A stretch of DNA of 64,000 nt from GWA2-66-18 sp964537395 (GCA_964537395.1 CAZIBN010000005.1:6038-70037), one strand, 5' to 3'. Counted from the first letter of the stretch, positions 36,461 through 44,876 are shown. The notes: generated by a model from the letters alone, not told the origin. Numbers and translations are program-made.

Positions 36461-38016
36461 TACTCCCATTCGATGGTGGCGGGAGGCTTTGAGGAGATGT
36501 CGTAGGCGACCCGGTTCACGCCCTTGACCTCGGACACGATCCGGCTCGAGATCTTCTGCAGCAGGTCGTACGGGAGGCGCGACCAGTCGGCGGTCATGCC
36601 GTCCCGGCTGTCCACGGAGCGGACCACGACCGTATTCTCGTACGTGCGCCCGTCGCCCATCACGCCGACGGAGCGCACGGAGGGGAGGATCACCACGAAC
36701 GCCTGCCAGACCTTGTCGTACCAGCCGGCGGCCTTGAGCTCCTGACGCATGATGAGGTCCGCGTCGCGAAGCGTCTTCAGCAGCTCGGGGGTCACGGCGC
36801 CGAGCACGCGGATGGCGAGGCCCGGTCCGGGAAAGGGGTGCAGGCCGAGGAGATCGGAAGATATTCCAAGCTCCTTTCCGAGGAGCCGCACCTCGTCTTT
36901 AAACAGCATGCGCAAAGGTTCCACGAGCGAAAGCTTCATCTTTTTCGGCAAGCCGCCGACATTGTGGTGAGATTTGATCACCACCGACGGGCCGTGCACC
37001 GACACAGACTCAATGACGTCGGGGTATAAGGTCCCTTGGGCCAGGAAGGTTACCCCTTTGATCCGTTTCGCTTCTTTGTCAAAAATCTCGATAAACGATT
37101 TTCCAATGATCTTTCGTTTACGCTCCGGGTCCGAGACGCCTTTTAATCGGCCTAGGAAAAGTTTCGACGCGTCCACTACTTTCAGATTGAGCTTAAGCTC
37201 CTGTCCCAGCACCTTCTCCGCGCGTTCCCGGTCGCCGTGCCTTCCCAATCCGGTATCCACGTAAATGCAGTACAGCCGCGAACCAATCGCTTTCGCGATT
37301 AATGTCGCCGCGACGGTCGAGTCGACGCCGCCCGACAGCGCGCAGACGACCTTGCCGTCTCCGACCTGAGCCTTGATCGCCGTGACCTGCCGTTCGAGGA
37401 GAGAGGACATGCTCCAGCGCTTATCGAACTTGCAGATGCGCCGCGCGAAGTTCTCGAGGATCTTGAAGCCTAGGGGCGTGTGCACGACCTCGGGATGGAA
37501 TTGAATGCCGTACTGCCGCTTTGCTTCATCGGAGATCGCGGCGAATGGGGCGGAGCCCGTGCGCGCGTCCACGCGGAAGCCGTTGTGCAGGCGCGCCGCG
37601 CTGTCGCCGTGGCTCATCCACACCTGGAGATGCTTGGGCAGGTCCGCGAACAGCGGGCTTTCCGCCACGATCTCGAGGTCGGCGTGGCCGTACTCGCGCT
37701 TCTTCGACGGGACGACCTTGCCGCCGTGCAGCTCGACGAGCAGCTGCATGCCGTAGCAGATGCCGAGCACCGGCACGCCGGCCTCGTACACGAACTTATC
37801 CGGGCGCGGCGAGCCCTTCTCGTGGACCGAGGCGGGCCCTCCCGACAGGATGATGCCCGCGCACTTCGAGGCCTGGATCTGCGCCTTCGTCGCCTTGAAA
37901 GGAAGAATCTCGCAGTACACCTCGAGCTCGCGCAGGCGGCGCGCGATCAGCTGGGTGTACTGGCTCCCGAAGTCGAGGATGAGGATCTTCTCGGCTTCAA
38001 GAGCGGCGACGCTCAT
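36460..38016 (-). CDS. guaA: GMP synthase (glutamine-hydrolysing)
   Basis: 518 residues, usual length. It aminates XMP to GMP. The N-terminal class I amidotransferase starts ILILDFGSQYTQLIARRLRE, with Cys in LGICYGMQLLVE and His/Glu in GIQFHPEVVHT. The ATP pyrophosphatase loop is ALSGGVDSTVAATL near residue 230, and the C-terminal dimer domain ends in NRVAYDISSKPPATIEWE. It begins directly after the guaB3 stop. A stretch around 36880-37340 is AT-richer than the rest. Confidence 0.97.
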   Translation of the reverse strand: MSVAALEAEKILILDFGSQYTQLIARRLRELEVYCEILPFKATKAQIQASKCAGIILSGGPASVHEKGSPRPDKFVYEAGVPVLGICYGMQLLVELHGGKVVPSKKREYGHADLEIVAESPLFADLPKHLQVWMSHGDSAARLHNGFRVDARTGSAPFAAISDEAKRQYGIQFHPEVVHTPLGFKILENFARRICKFDKRWSMSSLLERQVTAIKAQVGDGKVVCALSGGVDSTVAATLIAKAIGSRLYCIYVDTGLGRHGDRERAEKVLGQELKLNLKVVDASKLFLGRLKGVSDPERKRKIIGKSFIEIFDKEAKRIKGVTFLAQGTLYPDVIESVSVHGPSVVIKSHHNVGGLPKKMKLSLVEPLRMLFKDEVRLLGKELGISSDLLGLHPFPGPGLAIRVLGAVTPELLKTLRDADLIMRQELKAAGWYDKVWQAFVVILPSVRSVGVMGDGRTYENTVVVRSVDSRDGMTADWSRLPYDLLQKISSRIVSEVKGVNRVAYDISSKPPATIEWE

Positions 38017-39180
38017 CTAATTCTTCCCCATCCCGATGCGCTGGGCCTTCTGGAAGATCTTGCCCTCGGTCTTGATGGAGGGCGCGATGATGATCTCGGT
38101 GGTCTGCATCTCGCGCATCGTCGAGGCTCCGACCGAGCCCATGCACGTGCGCAGGGCGCCGACCAGGTTCTGGGAGCCGTCGTCGAGGCGGGACGGGCCA
38201 TATAGAATTTCTTCAAGCGTTCCAGTAATGCCGACCTGGATGCGCGTGCCGCGCGGCAGGTTCGCGTGCGGCGTGGCCATGCCCCAGTGGAAGCCCTGGC
38301 CGGGCGCTTCCTTCGCGCGCGCGAAGGCCGAGCCGACCATGACGCCGTCGGAGCCGCAGGCGATCGCCTTGCAGATGTCGCCGCCGGTGGACATGCCGCC
38401 GTCGGTGATGATCGGCACGTAGCGGCCGGTGCGCTTGAAGTGGAAGTCGCGCGCCGCGGCGCAGTCGACCGTGCCCGTCACCTGCGGCACGCCGAGGCCG
38501 AGGACGCCGCGCGTGGTGCAGGCGGCTCCCGGTCCGACGCCGATGAGCAGGCCGGAGACGCCCGCCTCCATCAGCTCGGTGGCGACCGAGTAGGTCACGC
38601 AGTTGCCGACGATGACGGGGATCTTCATCGTCTTGCAGAACTTGGCGATGTCGAAGGGCACGTACTTGGTCGCTTTATGACGCACGGTCGTGACGGTGGA
38701 CTGCACGACGAAGATGTCGGCGCCGGCCTCCATCGCGATGCGGCCGTACTTGTCGGCGTTCTGCGGGATCGTGGAGATCGCGCAGGGCACGCCGGCGGCC
38801 TTGATCTGCTTGATGCGCTCGGCGATGCGCTCTTCCTTCACGGGCGGGCGGTACATCTCCTGCACAAGGCGGGTGGCCTCGTCGGGGGTCGCGCCGGCGA
38901 TCTGGGAAACGACCTCGCGGGGCTTGTCGTAGCGGGTGCTGATGCCGTCGAGGTTCAGGACCCCGAGGCCGCCGAGCTTGCCCATCGCGATCGCGAACTC
39001 CACGTCGACGACTCCGTCCATCGCCGAGGCGAGAAAGGGGATCTCGAGCTTGACGTTGCCGAGCTGGAGGGTCGTGTCGACCTCGTCGGGGTTGACCGTC
39101 ATGTCGCCGGGAACCAGCGCGATCTCGTCAAATCCGTAGGCCCTTCGGGCTTCACGGTCGCGTCCGATGAAAAAAGCCAT
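38017..39180 (-). CDS. guaB3: IMP dehydrogenase family protein, GuaB3 type
   Basis: 387 residues, lacking the CBS pair of ordinary IMP dehydrogenase. The catalytic loop GPGAACTTRGVLGLGVPQVT keeps the Cys nucleophile (GuaB has GPGSICTTR). Also seen: IPFLASAMDGVVD and ITDGGMSTGGDICKAIACG. It probably makes XMP for the adjacent guaA. The ATG at 39180 has GGAGG 6 nt upstream, favouring it over an ATG at 39186. GuaB3 proteins occur in actinobacteria and cyanobacteria beside a normal GuaB; whether one exists here is unknown. Confidence 0.9.
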   Translation of the reverse strand: MAFFIGRDREARRAYGFDEIALVPGDMTVNPDEVDTTLQLGNVKLEIPFLASAMDGVVDVEFAIAMGKLGGLGVLNLDGISTRYDKPREVVSQIAGATPDEATRLVQEMYRPPVKEERIAERIKQIKAAGVPCAISTIPQNADKYGRIAMEAGADIFVVQSTVTTVRHKATKYVPFDIAKFCKTMKIPVIVGNCVTYSVATELMEAGVSGLLIGVGPGAACTTRGVLGLGVPQVTGTVDCAAARDFHFKRTGRYVPIITDGGMSTGGDICKAIACGSDGVMVGSAFARAKEAPGQGFHWGMATPHANLPRGTRIQVGITGTLEEILYGPSRLDDGSQNLVGALRTCMGSVGASTMREMQTTEIIIAPSIKTEGKIFQKAQRIGMGKN

Positions 39181-39266
39181 CGTCATCCTCCGTCGGGAAT
39201 GGGGTTTGCGACGAGGATATGGTAACAAATTCTTTATTACAGCGTCCATCCGCCGGAGGGTCCGTC

Positions 39267-39641
39267 TTAGCGGCTGGGGGCGGGGAGGAGTTCGGCGAGC
39301 ATCTTGTCGAGCGCGCCGAAGTCGAGGGGCTTCTCGATAAAACGCACGATCGGATCCGGCAGCAGGCGGCGCGTCGCCCATTCCTTGTCGGCGGCGCTCA
39401 TCAGGATGATGGGCGTGTTCGCCGTCAGCGCGTTGCCGCGCAGGATCTCGATGACGCGGATGCCGTCCACGGTGGGCATGCGCAGGTCGAGGAGGATCAG
39501 GTCCGGGCGCTCCCACGAGGCGCGTTCGAGCGCGTCCGGGCCGTCCTTGGCGCCGACCACGGAGTGCCTCTCGTGCAGCAGATGGATGGAGAGAAGCTCG
39601 ACGCAGTCGGGGTCGTCATCGACGATCAGGATCTTAGCCAC
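39267..39641 (-). CDS. Receiver-domain response regulator (first of three)
   Basis: 124 residues, one REC domain and no output domain. Acidic pocket DDDP, phospho-acceptor Asp in LILLDLRMP, and the conserved Lys in RFIEKPLDF. The start is GTG at 39641 within the block TTGTTAGCAGTGGC, which recurs before the next gene. A TACTAT hexamer lies 8 nt upstream. It would relay phosphate or bind a partner; no histidine kinase is in the window. Confidence 0.88.
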   Translation of the reverse strand: MAKILIVDDDPDCVELLSIHLLHERHSVVGAKDGPDALERASWERPDLILLDLRMPTVDGIRVIEILRGNALTANTPIILMSAADKEWATRRLLPDPIVRFIEKPLDFGALDKMLAELLPAPSR

Positions 39642-39691
39642 TGCTAACAATAGTAAGTTAGATGGGGCGGTTCGTCAAGAGCAATTTGGTC

Positions 39692-40171
39692 TCAGTCGAG
39701 GTCGAGGACATCGCCGTTGATGCTGGGCGGCGCGTCCGGGTCGTAGCGTTTTGGCGGCACGGGAGGGAGCTCCGGCTGCGCCGACGCGGCGGGCGGCGCG
39801 GGCTCCGCCGTCGGCAGAAAGGCGCCCATCGTCTTGGCCAGCAGAGCGAAATCGACGGGCTTTTGCAGGAAGCGCGTCAGGTTGTCATTCTTGACCTGGG
39901 TGATGATCTCGCCGACCGGCGTCGATGTCAGAAAGATGATCGGCGTGCTGGCCGTGAAGTCATTACCGCGCAGACGTTCGTGGACCTTCGCGCCGTTGGC
40001 CGCCGGCATGTTGTAGTCGAGGATGATCAGGTCAGGCTTCTCGCGCGCGGCGATCATCGGCCCCGAGAATCCGTCAAGCGCGGAGACCACGTCGTGCCCC
40101 TCCGTGATCAGGCGCACCGACAGGAGCCCGATAAAGGACGGATCGTCATCGATGATCAGTATCTTCGCCAT
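39692..40171 (-). CDS. Receiver-domain response regulator (second of three)
   Basis: 159 residues. A REC domain (IDDDPS, phospho-Asp in LIILDYNMPAANG, Lys in FLQKPVDF) followed by a Pro/Ala-rich tail of about 35 residues ending in INGDVLDLD. It is very similar to the third copy, including the GDVLDLD end, and both genes share the upstream block TTGCTAACAATAGTAA (plus strand), so they come from a tandem duplication that included the promoter. Confidence 0.88.
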   Translation of the reverse strand: MAKILIIDDDPSFIGLLSVRLITEGHDVVSALDGFSGPMIAAREKPDLIILDYNMPAANGAKVHERLRGNDFTASTPIIFLTSTPVGEIITQVKNDNLTRFLQKPVDFALLAKTMGAFLPTAEPAPPAASAQPELPPVPPKRYDPDAPPSINGDVLDLD

Positions 40172-40221
40172 TGCTAACAATAGTAATTGAGAGTGGGCGG
40201 CGCGTCAAGAGCGATCCGATC

Positions 40222-40635
40222 TCAGTCGAGGTCGAGGACGTCGCCGCTGGCGCCGGGCGCCGCCGGGGCCGCACCGGGAAGGAGCGCGGCGATCGTTTTG
40301 TGCAGGAGCGGAAAATCGACGGGCTTTTGCAGGAAGCGCGTCAGGTTGTCGTCCTTGACCTGGGTGATGATCTCGCCGATCGGCGTTGCCGTGAGGAAGA
40401 CGATCGGCGTCCCGGCCGTGAAGGTGTTGCCGCGCAGGCGCTCGTGCACCTTCGCGCCGTTGGCCGCCGGCATGTTGAAGTCGAGGATGATCAGGTCGGG
40501 CTTCTCGCGCGAGGCGACCATCTGGCCTGAGAATCCGTCCATCGCGACGACCACCTGATGCCCGGCCTCGGTCAGGCGCAGGCTGAGCAGCTCCACGATG
40601 GGCTGCTCGTCGTCGATGACCAGGATCTTCGCCAT
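40222..40635 (-). CDS. Receiver-domain response regulator (third of three)
   Basis: 137 residues. A single REC domain (IDDEQP, phospho-Asp in LIILDFNMPAANG, Lys in FLQKPVDF) with a short tail ending ASGDVLDLD. A TACAAT hexamer ends 8 nt before the ATG at 40635. It is nearly identical to the second copy over long stretches, so this is a recent paralogue. The partner kinase is unknown. Confidence 0.88.
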   Translation of the reverse strand: MAKILVIDDEQPIVELLSLRLTEAGHQVVVAMDGFSGQMVASREKPDLIILDFNMPAANGAKVHERLRGNTFTAGTPIVFLTATPIGEIITQVKDDNLTRFLQKPVDFPLLHKTIAALLPGAAPAAPGASGDVLDLD

Positions 40636-40743
40636 TGCTGACTATTGTAAGGTCCGCGGCCCCATCCGTCAAGGCGGGGAGCCTAGGACTTTTGTCGGAT
40701 AAATGAGGGCCGGAGGGCCCACGCGCTTCCTTACATAGGACGC

Positions 40744-40749
40744 TATCCT
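40744..40749 (+). promoter_or_regulatory. -10 hexamer of the exported LOG protein gene
   Basis: TATCCT ends 7 nt before the ATG at 40757 and only 1 nt before the ATG at 40751, so the 40757 start fits the spacing seen at other genes here. Confidence 0.5.
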
Positions 40750-40756
40750 CATGAGG

Positions 40757-42691
40757 ATGAACATGCGCCTGTTGCTTTCCGCGCTGCTGGCCTTCGGCTC
40801 CGCGGCCCCCGCCGCGGCCCAGGTTCGAGTCGCCGTTCCCGGATCGGTTTCCGTCGTCCCGTCGTTCTCGCCCGCGCTCGCGCCGGGCCTGGCTCCCTCC
40901 TTCTCCGTGCCCACGCTGTCGCTGCCCTTCACGCCGGGCCTCTCGGCGCCGGCGTTCTCGCCCGCGCCGATCCCCGCGCTCGCCGCCTCGGTCATTCCCG
41001 CGGCCGCGGTCTCCTTCCAGCCCGCCTTCGCCGCCCCCGCCTTGCTTCCGGGCGCCGCACCCGTCAAGGACGCGGGCCTCGTCCCGCTCGCGAGCCAGGC
41101 GCAGGGCACGTCCTCCAACCTCAAGGACCTCGGCCGCCTCGTCGGCATGGCCGATGCCGCCGCCGCCTCGGCCGCCTTCGACGGCGCGGCCGCGAAGTCC
41201 GCGCTCGAGAACGCCTCCCCGGCGGATCTGCCGATGCCCCTCGGGACGAGGAGCGTCTCGGTCATCCGCCTGAACAACGCGCGCGAGGCGAGCGCCGTCA
41301 TCCCGCACACGCCGAACACCGAGCATTTCATCAACGAGCTCGCGGTGAAATGGGACAAGATCGAGCGGCTCGACCTGCGTGTCTACACCGACGCGAAGGG
41401 CGGCAGCTTCCGCTCCGTGGACCTGACGGGCCGCCCTGAGCTGGCCGCGAACCTCCCCGAGGTCCAGCCGCACGAGGCCGCGCTGATCCGCAAGATCCAG
41501 CTGCACTCGAACGATCTTCAGCTCGTGATCCGCGAGGCGGGCAAGACCCCCGATCTCATCGTCGACGGCGTCGTCACCGAGATGAAGAGCCTGTTCCCCG
41601 GCGGCGAGCTCAAGGTCCAGCTCGAGCACGCCAACGAGCAGGTCCTTCAGCACGCGACGCGCCATCAGCTGGCCCCGGGCGCCGTCGCGATCGCGCTGGA
41701 GTCCCGCGACGCCGTGCCCGTCGCCGAGGTGCGCGACATCATCAACGATTTCGTCCGCACCGGCGCCGCGATCGGCGTGGCGAGCGTGTCGGTGTACGCG
41801 GGCAAGGACCGCAAGGTGTTCGTCCGCGGCAAGGACGGCCTGTTCAACGTCCAGGGCCCGCGCCTGCGCCAGGCGGCCGCGAAGAGGGCCGCCGGGACGC
41901 TCTCCAAGCCCGCCGCCCGTTTCCTCGTTCCCAACGCCATCGGCCTGGCGGCTACGCTGGACACGAGCGTCCTCGTCCGTGAGATGACCGAGCCCGCCAG
42001 GCGCCTGCGCGCCGCCGGCGTGAAGGCGACCGTCACCGCCTACGGCTCCGCGCGCATCCTGACGCCTGAGGATGCCCGCGCTAAGCTCAACGCGCTCATT
42101 GCCAAGCACGGCAGCAAGCCCAAGCGTCCCGATGAGCGAGCGCTCGTCTACTCCGCGCGCCAGGCCGTTGAGATGTCGAAGTACTACGAGATCGCGCGCG
42201 AGTTCGGGCGCATCGTCGCGGAGGAAGGCGGCGGCGAGATCGCCGTCGTCACCGGCGGCGGCCCCGGCATCATGAAGGCCGCCAACCAGGGTGCCTTCGA
42301 GGCGGGCGGCCCCAGCGTGGGCTACAACATCATCCTCGACCACGAGCAGGGCCTCAACGAATACGCGACCCCCGGGCTCGAGTTCGAGTTCACGAATTTC
42401 TCCACGCGCAAGATGGCCCTGCGCCACGGCTCGATGGGGCTCGTCTACTTCCCCGGCGGCTTCGGCACGATGGACGAGCTTTTTGAGGTCCTCACTTTGA
42501 TGCAGACCGGCAAGATGGCGCGCGTGCCGATCGTACTGGTCGGCCAGAAGGAGTACTGGGGGAAAATCCTCGACTTCGACGAGTTCGCCCGTATGGGCCT
42601 GATCTCCGGCGGCGACCTGTCGATGTTCCGCTTCGCCGACACGGCCCGCTCCGCCTGGAACGCGATCGTCGCGGTCCCCGCCGCGCGCTGA
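40757..42691 (+). CDS. Exported protein with nuclease-like middle region and C-terminal LOG domain
   Basis: 644 residues. A signal peptide ends AAPAAAQ; the mature start VRVAVPG and a long Ala/Pro-rich stretch match the style of the M48 protein at 27619. Residues 175-370 hold a domain with KTPDLIVDG, VVTEMKS and a following QVLQHATRH, which to my eye follows the Asp...Glu-x-Lys pattern of the CdiA C-terminal tRNase family. The last 200 residues are a LOG (TIGR00730-type) domain: VVTGGGPGIMKAANQGAFEA and PGGFGTMDELFEVLTL near residues 566-581. LOG enzymes cleave nucleoside monophosphates such as cytokinin ribotides; an exported one is unexpected. Confidence 0.85.
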   Translation: MNMRLLLSALLAFGSAAPAAAQVRVAVPGSVSVVPSFSPALAPGLAPSFSVPTLSLPFTPGLSAPAFSPAPIPALAASVIPAAAVSFQPAFAAPALLPGAAPVKDAGLVPLASQAQGTSSNLKDLGRLVGMADAAAASAAFDGAAAKSALENASPADLPMPLGTRSVSVIRLNNAREASAVIPHTPNTEHFINELAVKWDKIERLDLRVYTDAKGGSFRSVDLTGRPELAANLPEVQPHEAALIRKIQLHSNDLQLVIREAGKTPDLIVDGVVTEMKSLFPGGELKVQLEHANEQVLQHATRHQLAPGAVAIALESRDAVPVAEVRDIINDFVRTGAAIGVASVSVYAGKDRKVFVRGKDGLFNVQGPRLRQAAAKRAAGTLSKPAARFLVPNAIGLAATLDTSVLVREMTEPARRLRAAGVKATVTAYGSARILTPEDARAKLNALIAKHGSKPKRPDERALVYSARQAVEMSKYYEIAREFGRIVAEEGGGEIAVVTGGGPGIMKAANQGAFEAGGPSVGYNIILDHEQGLNEYATPGLEFEFTNFSTRKMALRHGSMGLVYFPGGFGTMDELFEVLTLMQTGKMARVPIVLVGQKEYWGKILDFDEFARMGLISGGDLSMFRFADTARSAWNAIVAVPAAR

Positions 42692-42699
42692 CCGATGTC

Positions 42700-42728
42700 T
42701 TGACGGGTGGTTCCGGCCCTGTCATACT
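42700..42728 (+). promoter_or_regulatory. Promoter of the 42735 gene
   Basis: TTGACG (42700-42705), a 17-nt spacer, CATACT (42723-42728), then 6 nt to the ATG at 42735. A clear sigma-70-type promoter for a leaderless mRNA. Confidence 0.7.
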
Positions 42729-42734
42729 GGACCC

Positions 42735-43100
42735 ATGACCACCGACAAGCCGCTGTCCTCAGAGCATCAGATCGAGATCGCGACAGGCATCGTCCTTTCC
42801 CTCATCACCTGCGGGATCTATAACATCTACTGGAACTACCGTCAGTTCCTGGCGATGAACCAGCTTCTCGGCCGCGAGGAATTTAAGTTCCTGCCGTGGC
42901 TGCTCCTGTCGATCGTGACCTGCGGCCTGTACCACATCTACTACGAGTACAAGATGGGCGCCGAGCTTTACAGCTGGCTCAAGGAGAAAGGGAGGGACGC
43001 CAACCCCAATCTTCCTATCATCGGCACCGTGCTCGCCTGCCTGGGCTTGACCATCATCACCGACGCCATCTACCAGCACGAGCTCAATAAATTGTGCTGA
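42735..43100 (+). CDS. DUF4234-type small membrane protein
   Basis: 121 residues. Two hydrophobic hairpins repeat a similar pattern, LITCGIYNIYWNYRQF and IVTCGLYHIYYEYKMG, typical of DUF4234 proteins; a third hydrophobic segment follows near residue 95. The function of the family is unknown. The next gene starts inside its stop region (7-nt overlap), so the two are coupled. Confidence 0.85.
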   Translation: MTTDKPLSSEHQIEIATGIVLSLITCGIYNIYWNYRQFLAMNQLLGREEFKFLPWLLLSIVTCGLYHIYYEYKMGAELYSWLKEKGRDANPNLPIIGTVLACLGLTIITDAIYQHELNKLC

Positions 43101-43402
43101 AGATCCGGCATCCCCTGCCGTTCTCCGTCGTCGCCGGCGCCGCGTGGATCCTCTGCGCGGTGCAGGCGGCGTCCGGGGCGGGGGGAAGCCTCGTGCTTTG
43201 CCCGGTCCGCCTGCTCACCGGGCATCGTTGCCCGGGCTGCGGCATGGGCCACGCGGTCGTGGCCGCGATGCGCGGCGATTTCGCCGCGTCCTTTCACCTG
43301 CATCCGCTCGGGATACCGCTCCTGGCGATCTGGACCGCGTGGCTCCTCGCCGAGGCCGTCAGGGCCGCCCGGTCTGGCGTGGCGGCCCGGGCAGTGCTAT
43401 AA
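43094..43402 (+). CDS. DUF2752-type small membrane protein
   Basis: 102 residues with two or three hydrophobic helices. The motif HRCPGCGMGHAVVAAMRGDF in the middle is the signature of DUF2752. The start is GTG at 43094, overlapping the previous gene by 7 nt. Function unknown. It ends 12 nt before tRNA-Gln, whose -10 lies inside its last codons. Confidence 0.85.
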   Translation: MLKIRHPLPFSVVAGAAWILCAVQAASGAGGSLVLCPVRLLTGHRCPGCGMGHAVVAAMRGDFAASFHLHPLGIPLLAIWTAWLLAEAVRAARSGVAARAVL

Positions 43403-43403
43403 T
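43398..43403 (+). promoter_or_regulatory. -10 hexamer of tRNA-Gln
   Basis: A consensus TATAAT, 11 nt before the first base of the tRNA and inside the end of the preceding gene. No good -35 is visible. Confidence 0.6.
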
Positions 43404-43414
43404 ATCGTCGTTAT

Positions 43415-43488
43415 TGCGGGATGGTGAAATGGTATCACAGCGGACTCTGAATCCGCTTTTCTAGGTTCGAGTCCTAGTCCCGCAGCCA
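43415..43488 (+). tRNA. tRNA-Gln, anticodon CTG
   Basis: The acceptor stem TGCGGGA pairs with TCCCGCA, followed by discriminator G and an encoded CCA (43486-43488). The anticodon arm GCGGA-CTCTGAA-TCCGC places CTG at 43447-43449, reading CAG codons. The T arm is CTAGG-TTCGAGT-CCTAG. The weak U1-A72 type first pair is typical of tRNA-Gln. A GNRA-loop terminator follows at 43519. Confidence 0.95.
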
Positions 43489-43518
43489 ATTTGAGTCTCG
43501 AACTCTTCCCGGCCGTAC

Positions 43519-43550
43519 AAGCCCTCCAGCGATGGAGGGCTTTCTTTTTT
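43519..43550 (+). terminator. Terminator of tRNA-Gln, founder-like copy of a dispersed repeat
   Basis: Stem AAGCCCTCCA / TGGAGGGCTT with loop GCGA, then a T-rich run. Near-identical hairpins recur at 45883-45908 and 47389-47412 and in truncated form at 51439 and 58524. Confidence 0.9.
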
Positions 43551-43571
43551 CCGTTAGGCGTCCTGCGTTCC

Positions 43572-44531
43572 TCAGCGCGCGAGGGACTCGGCCGAGACGA
43601 GCGCCGCCGCGACGACCTTGTCGGACCGCCGCGCCGCGATGATCCTGTCGCGGGAGGCGGCGTCGTCGGCCGCGGCCGCCGCAGCGAGCGCCTTCGGGCG
43701 CGCGCAGGCGAAGACGCGCCGTGAGGCGAGATTTGGCCGTACCTGGCCCTCCCCGCAGTGGCCGCCGCAGTCCGAGGATTGGTCGATGATCTTGTTCGCC
43801 GGCGAGTTGGCGCGGCGCTGGTCGTTGACCTCCGAGAGGATGACCCAGTGGTCCGGCTCGGAGCGGCCCATCAGGATGAGGTCCCCCGGGAGATAGGGCC
43901 CGGCGTCGCAGCGCGTGAAGCAGGCGCTGTCGTGGTCGAAATAAGAACGGGCCCGGCTGCATGTCCCCGGCAGGGAGTTCAAAGCGGCGTGCGGGAGCCA
44001 GGCGCAGTCCGTCCCGCCGAAGACGTATGGACGGCCGGCAAGGCTCATCAGCTTGCTCTTGAGCTTGGACCAGAGGTCGGCGAAGGCCCCCTGCCCGGAG
44101 AAGGACGCCGCGGACACGATGCTCTTCGGGTCGCTCTCCCAGGCGCCGAGCTCCTGGATGTCGGCGGGGTCGGGACGGCCTGTCGCGACATGGAGGTCGA
44201 GGCGGAAGCGGTGGCCGTTGGTTGTCGCGACACCAATCCAGCGATCGCCGATGGGATCGGCCTCGGTCGGCGCCTCGTCGCAGTAGACCCCGCCTTCGAC
44301 CTGATGCCCCTGGGCGCGCACGGCGAGCAGGGAGCCGTAGCCGAGCCGTCCCGCTAGGCCGGAGGCTCCCGTCGTGCCGCGCAACGCCTCGAGGGCTTCT
44401 CCCGCCTTGGCGGGAGTCATCGCCCGAACCTGGGCCACGGCCTCGCTCATCGCTGACTCGTACCGGGGCTGGGGGCACGCGAACGAGGACTCCGCCGCCA
44501 GGCTCGCCATCAGGAAGATCATGGTCTTCAT
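43572..44531 (-). CDS. Secreted protein with NlpC/P60-like features
   Basis: 319 residues. The start at 44531 is preceded by AGAGGG and gives a short signal sequence (MKTMIFLMASLAAESSFA). Residues 165-235 resemble a divergent NlpC/P60 cysteine peptidase: AGRPYVFGGTDCAWLPHAA carries a candidate Cys, and PYLPGDLILMGRSEPDHWVI a candidate His. The Cys sits in TDCAW rather than the usual DCSG, so the assignment is tentative. Many other Cys residues suggest disulfides. A cell-wall hydrolase role is inferred. Confidence 0.8.
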   Translation of the reverse strand: MKTMIFLMASLAAESSFACPQPRYESAMSEAVAQVRAMTPAKAGEALEALRGTTGASGLAGRLGYGSLLAVRAQGHQVEGGVYCDEAPTEADPIGDRWIGVATTNGHRFRLDLHVATGRPDPADIQELGAWESDPKSIVSAASFSGQGAFADLWSKLKSKLMSLAGRPYVFGGTDCAWLPHAALNSLPGTCSRARSYFDHDSACFTRCDAGPYLPGDLILMGRSEPDHWVILSEVNDQRRANSPANKIIDQSSDCGGHCGEGQVRPNLASRRVFACARPKALAAAAAADDAASRDRIIAARRSDKVVAAALVSAESLAR

Positions 44532-44593
44532 ATCGCCCTCTCTTGTAATGAGCATGTCCGTATGGCCCATGCACAGTAGGGTCATAAGGCCTA

Positions 44594-44611
44594 TTAGGGC
44601 CCGGGCCCTAA
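44594..44611. repeat. 18-bp perfect palindrome upstream of the NlpC/P60-like gene
   Basis: TTAGGGCCC followed by its exact complement. It lies 62 nt before the start codon at 44531 in a 345-nt stretch without genes (44532-44876), which otherwise contains only the degenerate repeat copy at 44673. It may be an operator; no partner copy was found. Confidence 0.5.
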
Positions 44612-44672
44612 GTCTTAGTCCGTGATTGTGGCAGCGGGATAGCGCGAGCTGGAACAGCCTTCTGCCTGATAA

Positions 44673-44713
44673 AAAGTTCTGATGCTGCTAACGACGGGCG
44701 GCCAATCCTGACG
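44673..44713 (+). repeat. tRNA/terminator-associated repeat, copy B (degenerate)
   Basis: Carries the core AAGTTCTGATGCTGCTAA followed by GACGGGCGGCCAATC, matching copies C to E, but lacks the variable hairpin and the terminator. It lies between the divergent genes at 44531 and 44877. Confidence 0.65.
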
Positions 44714-44863
44714 GTATTCGACAGTCGGCCCCTCTCATCCAGGTTTACGGTTTGGATGGGCAGGGGCCAAGTTTTATCTGAACGATTCCGGTCGCGCACG
44801 CTGTCGACAGCGACGCTCTAGAAAAAAGCCGACGAAGTAGCCCTCTTTCGACCTCCCCTCAAG

Positions 44864-44869
44864 TATAAT
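44864..44869 (+). promoter_or_regulatory. -10 hexamer of the 44877 gene
   Basis: Consensus TATAAT ends 7 nt before the ATG at 44877, predicting a leaderless transcript. No clear -35. Confidence 0.6.
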
Positions 44870-44876
44870 TATACCC

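Noticed and set aside
44594..44611. The TTAGGGCCCGGGCCCTAA palindrome as part of the dispersed tRNA-like repeat
   Set aside because: It is not present in the other copies and lies outside the aligned core.
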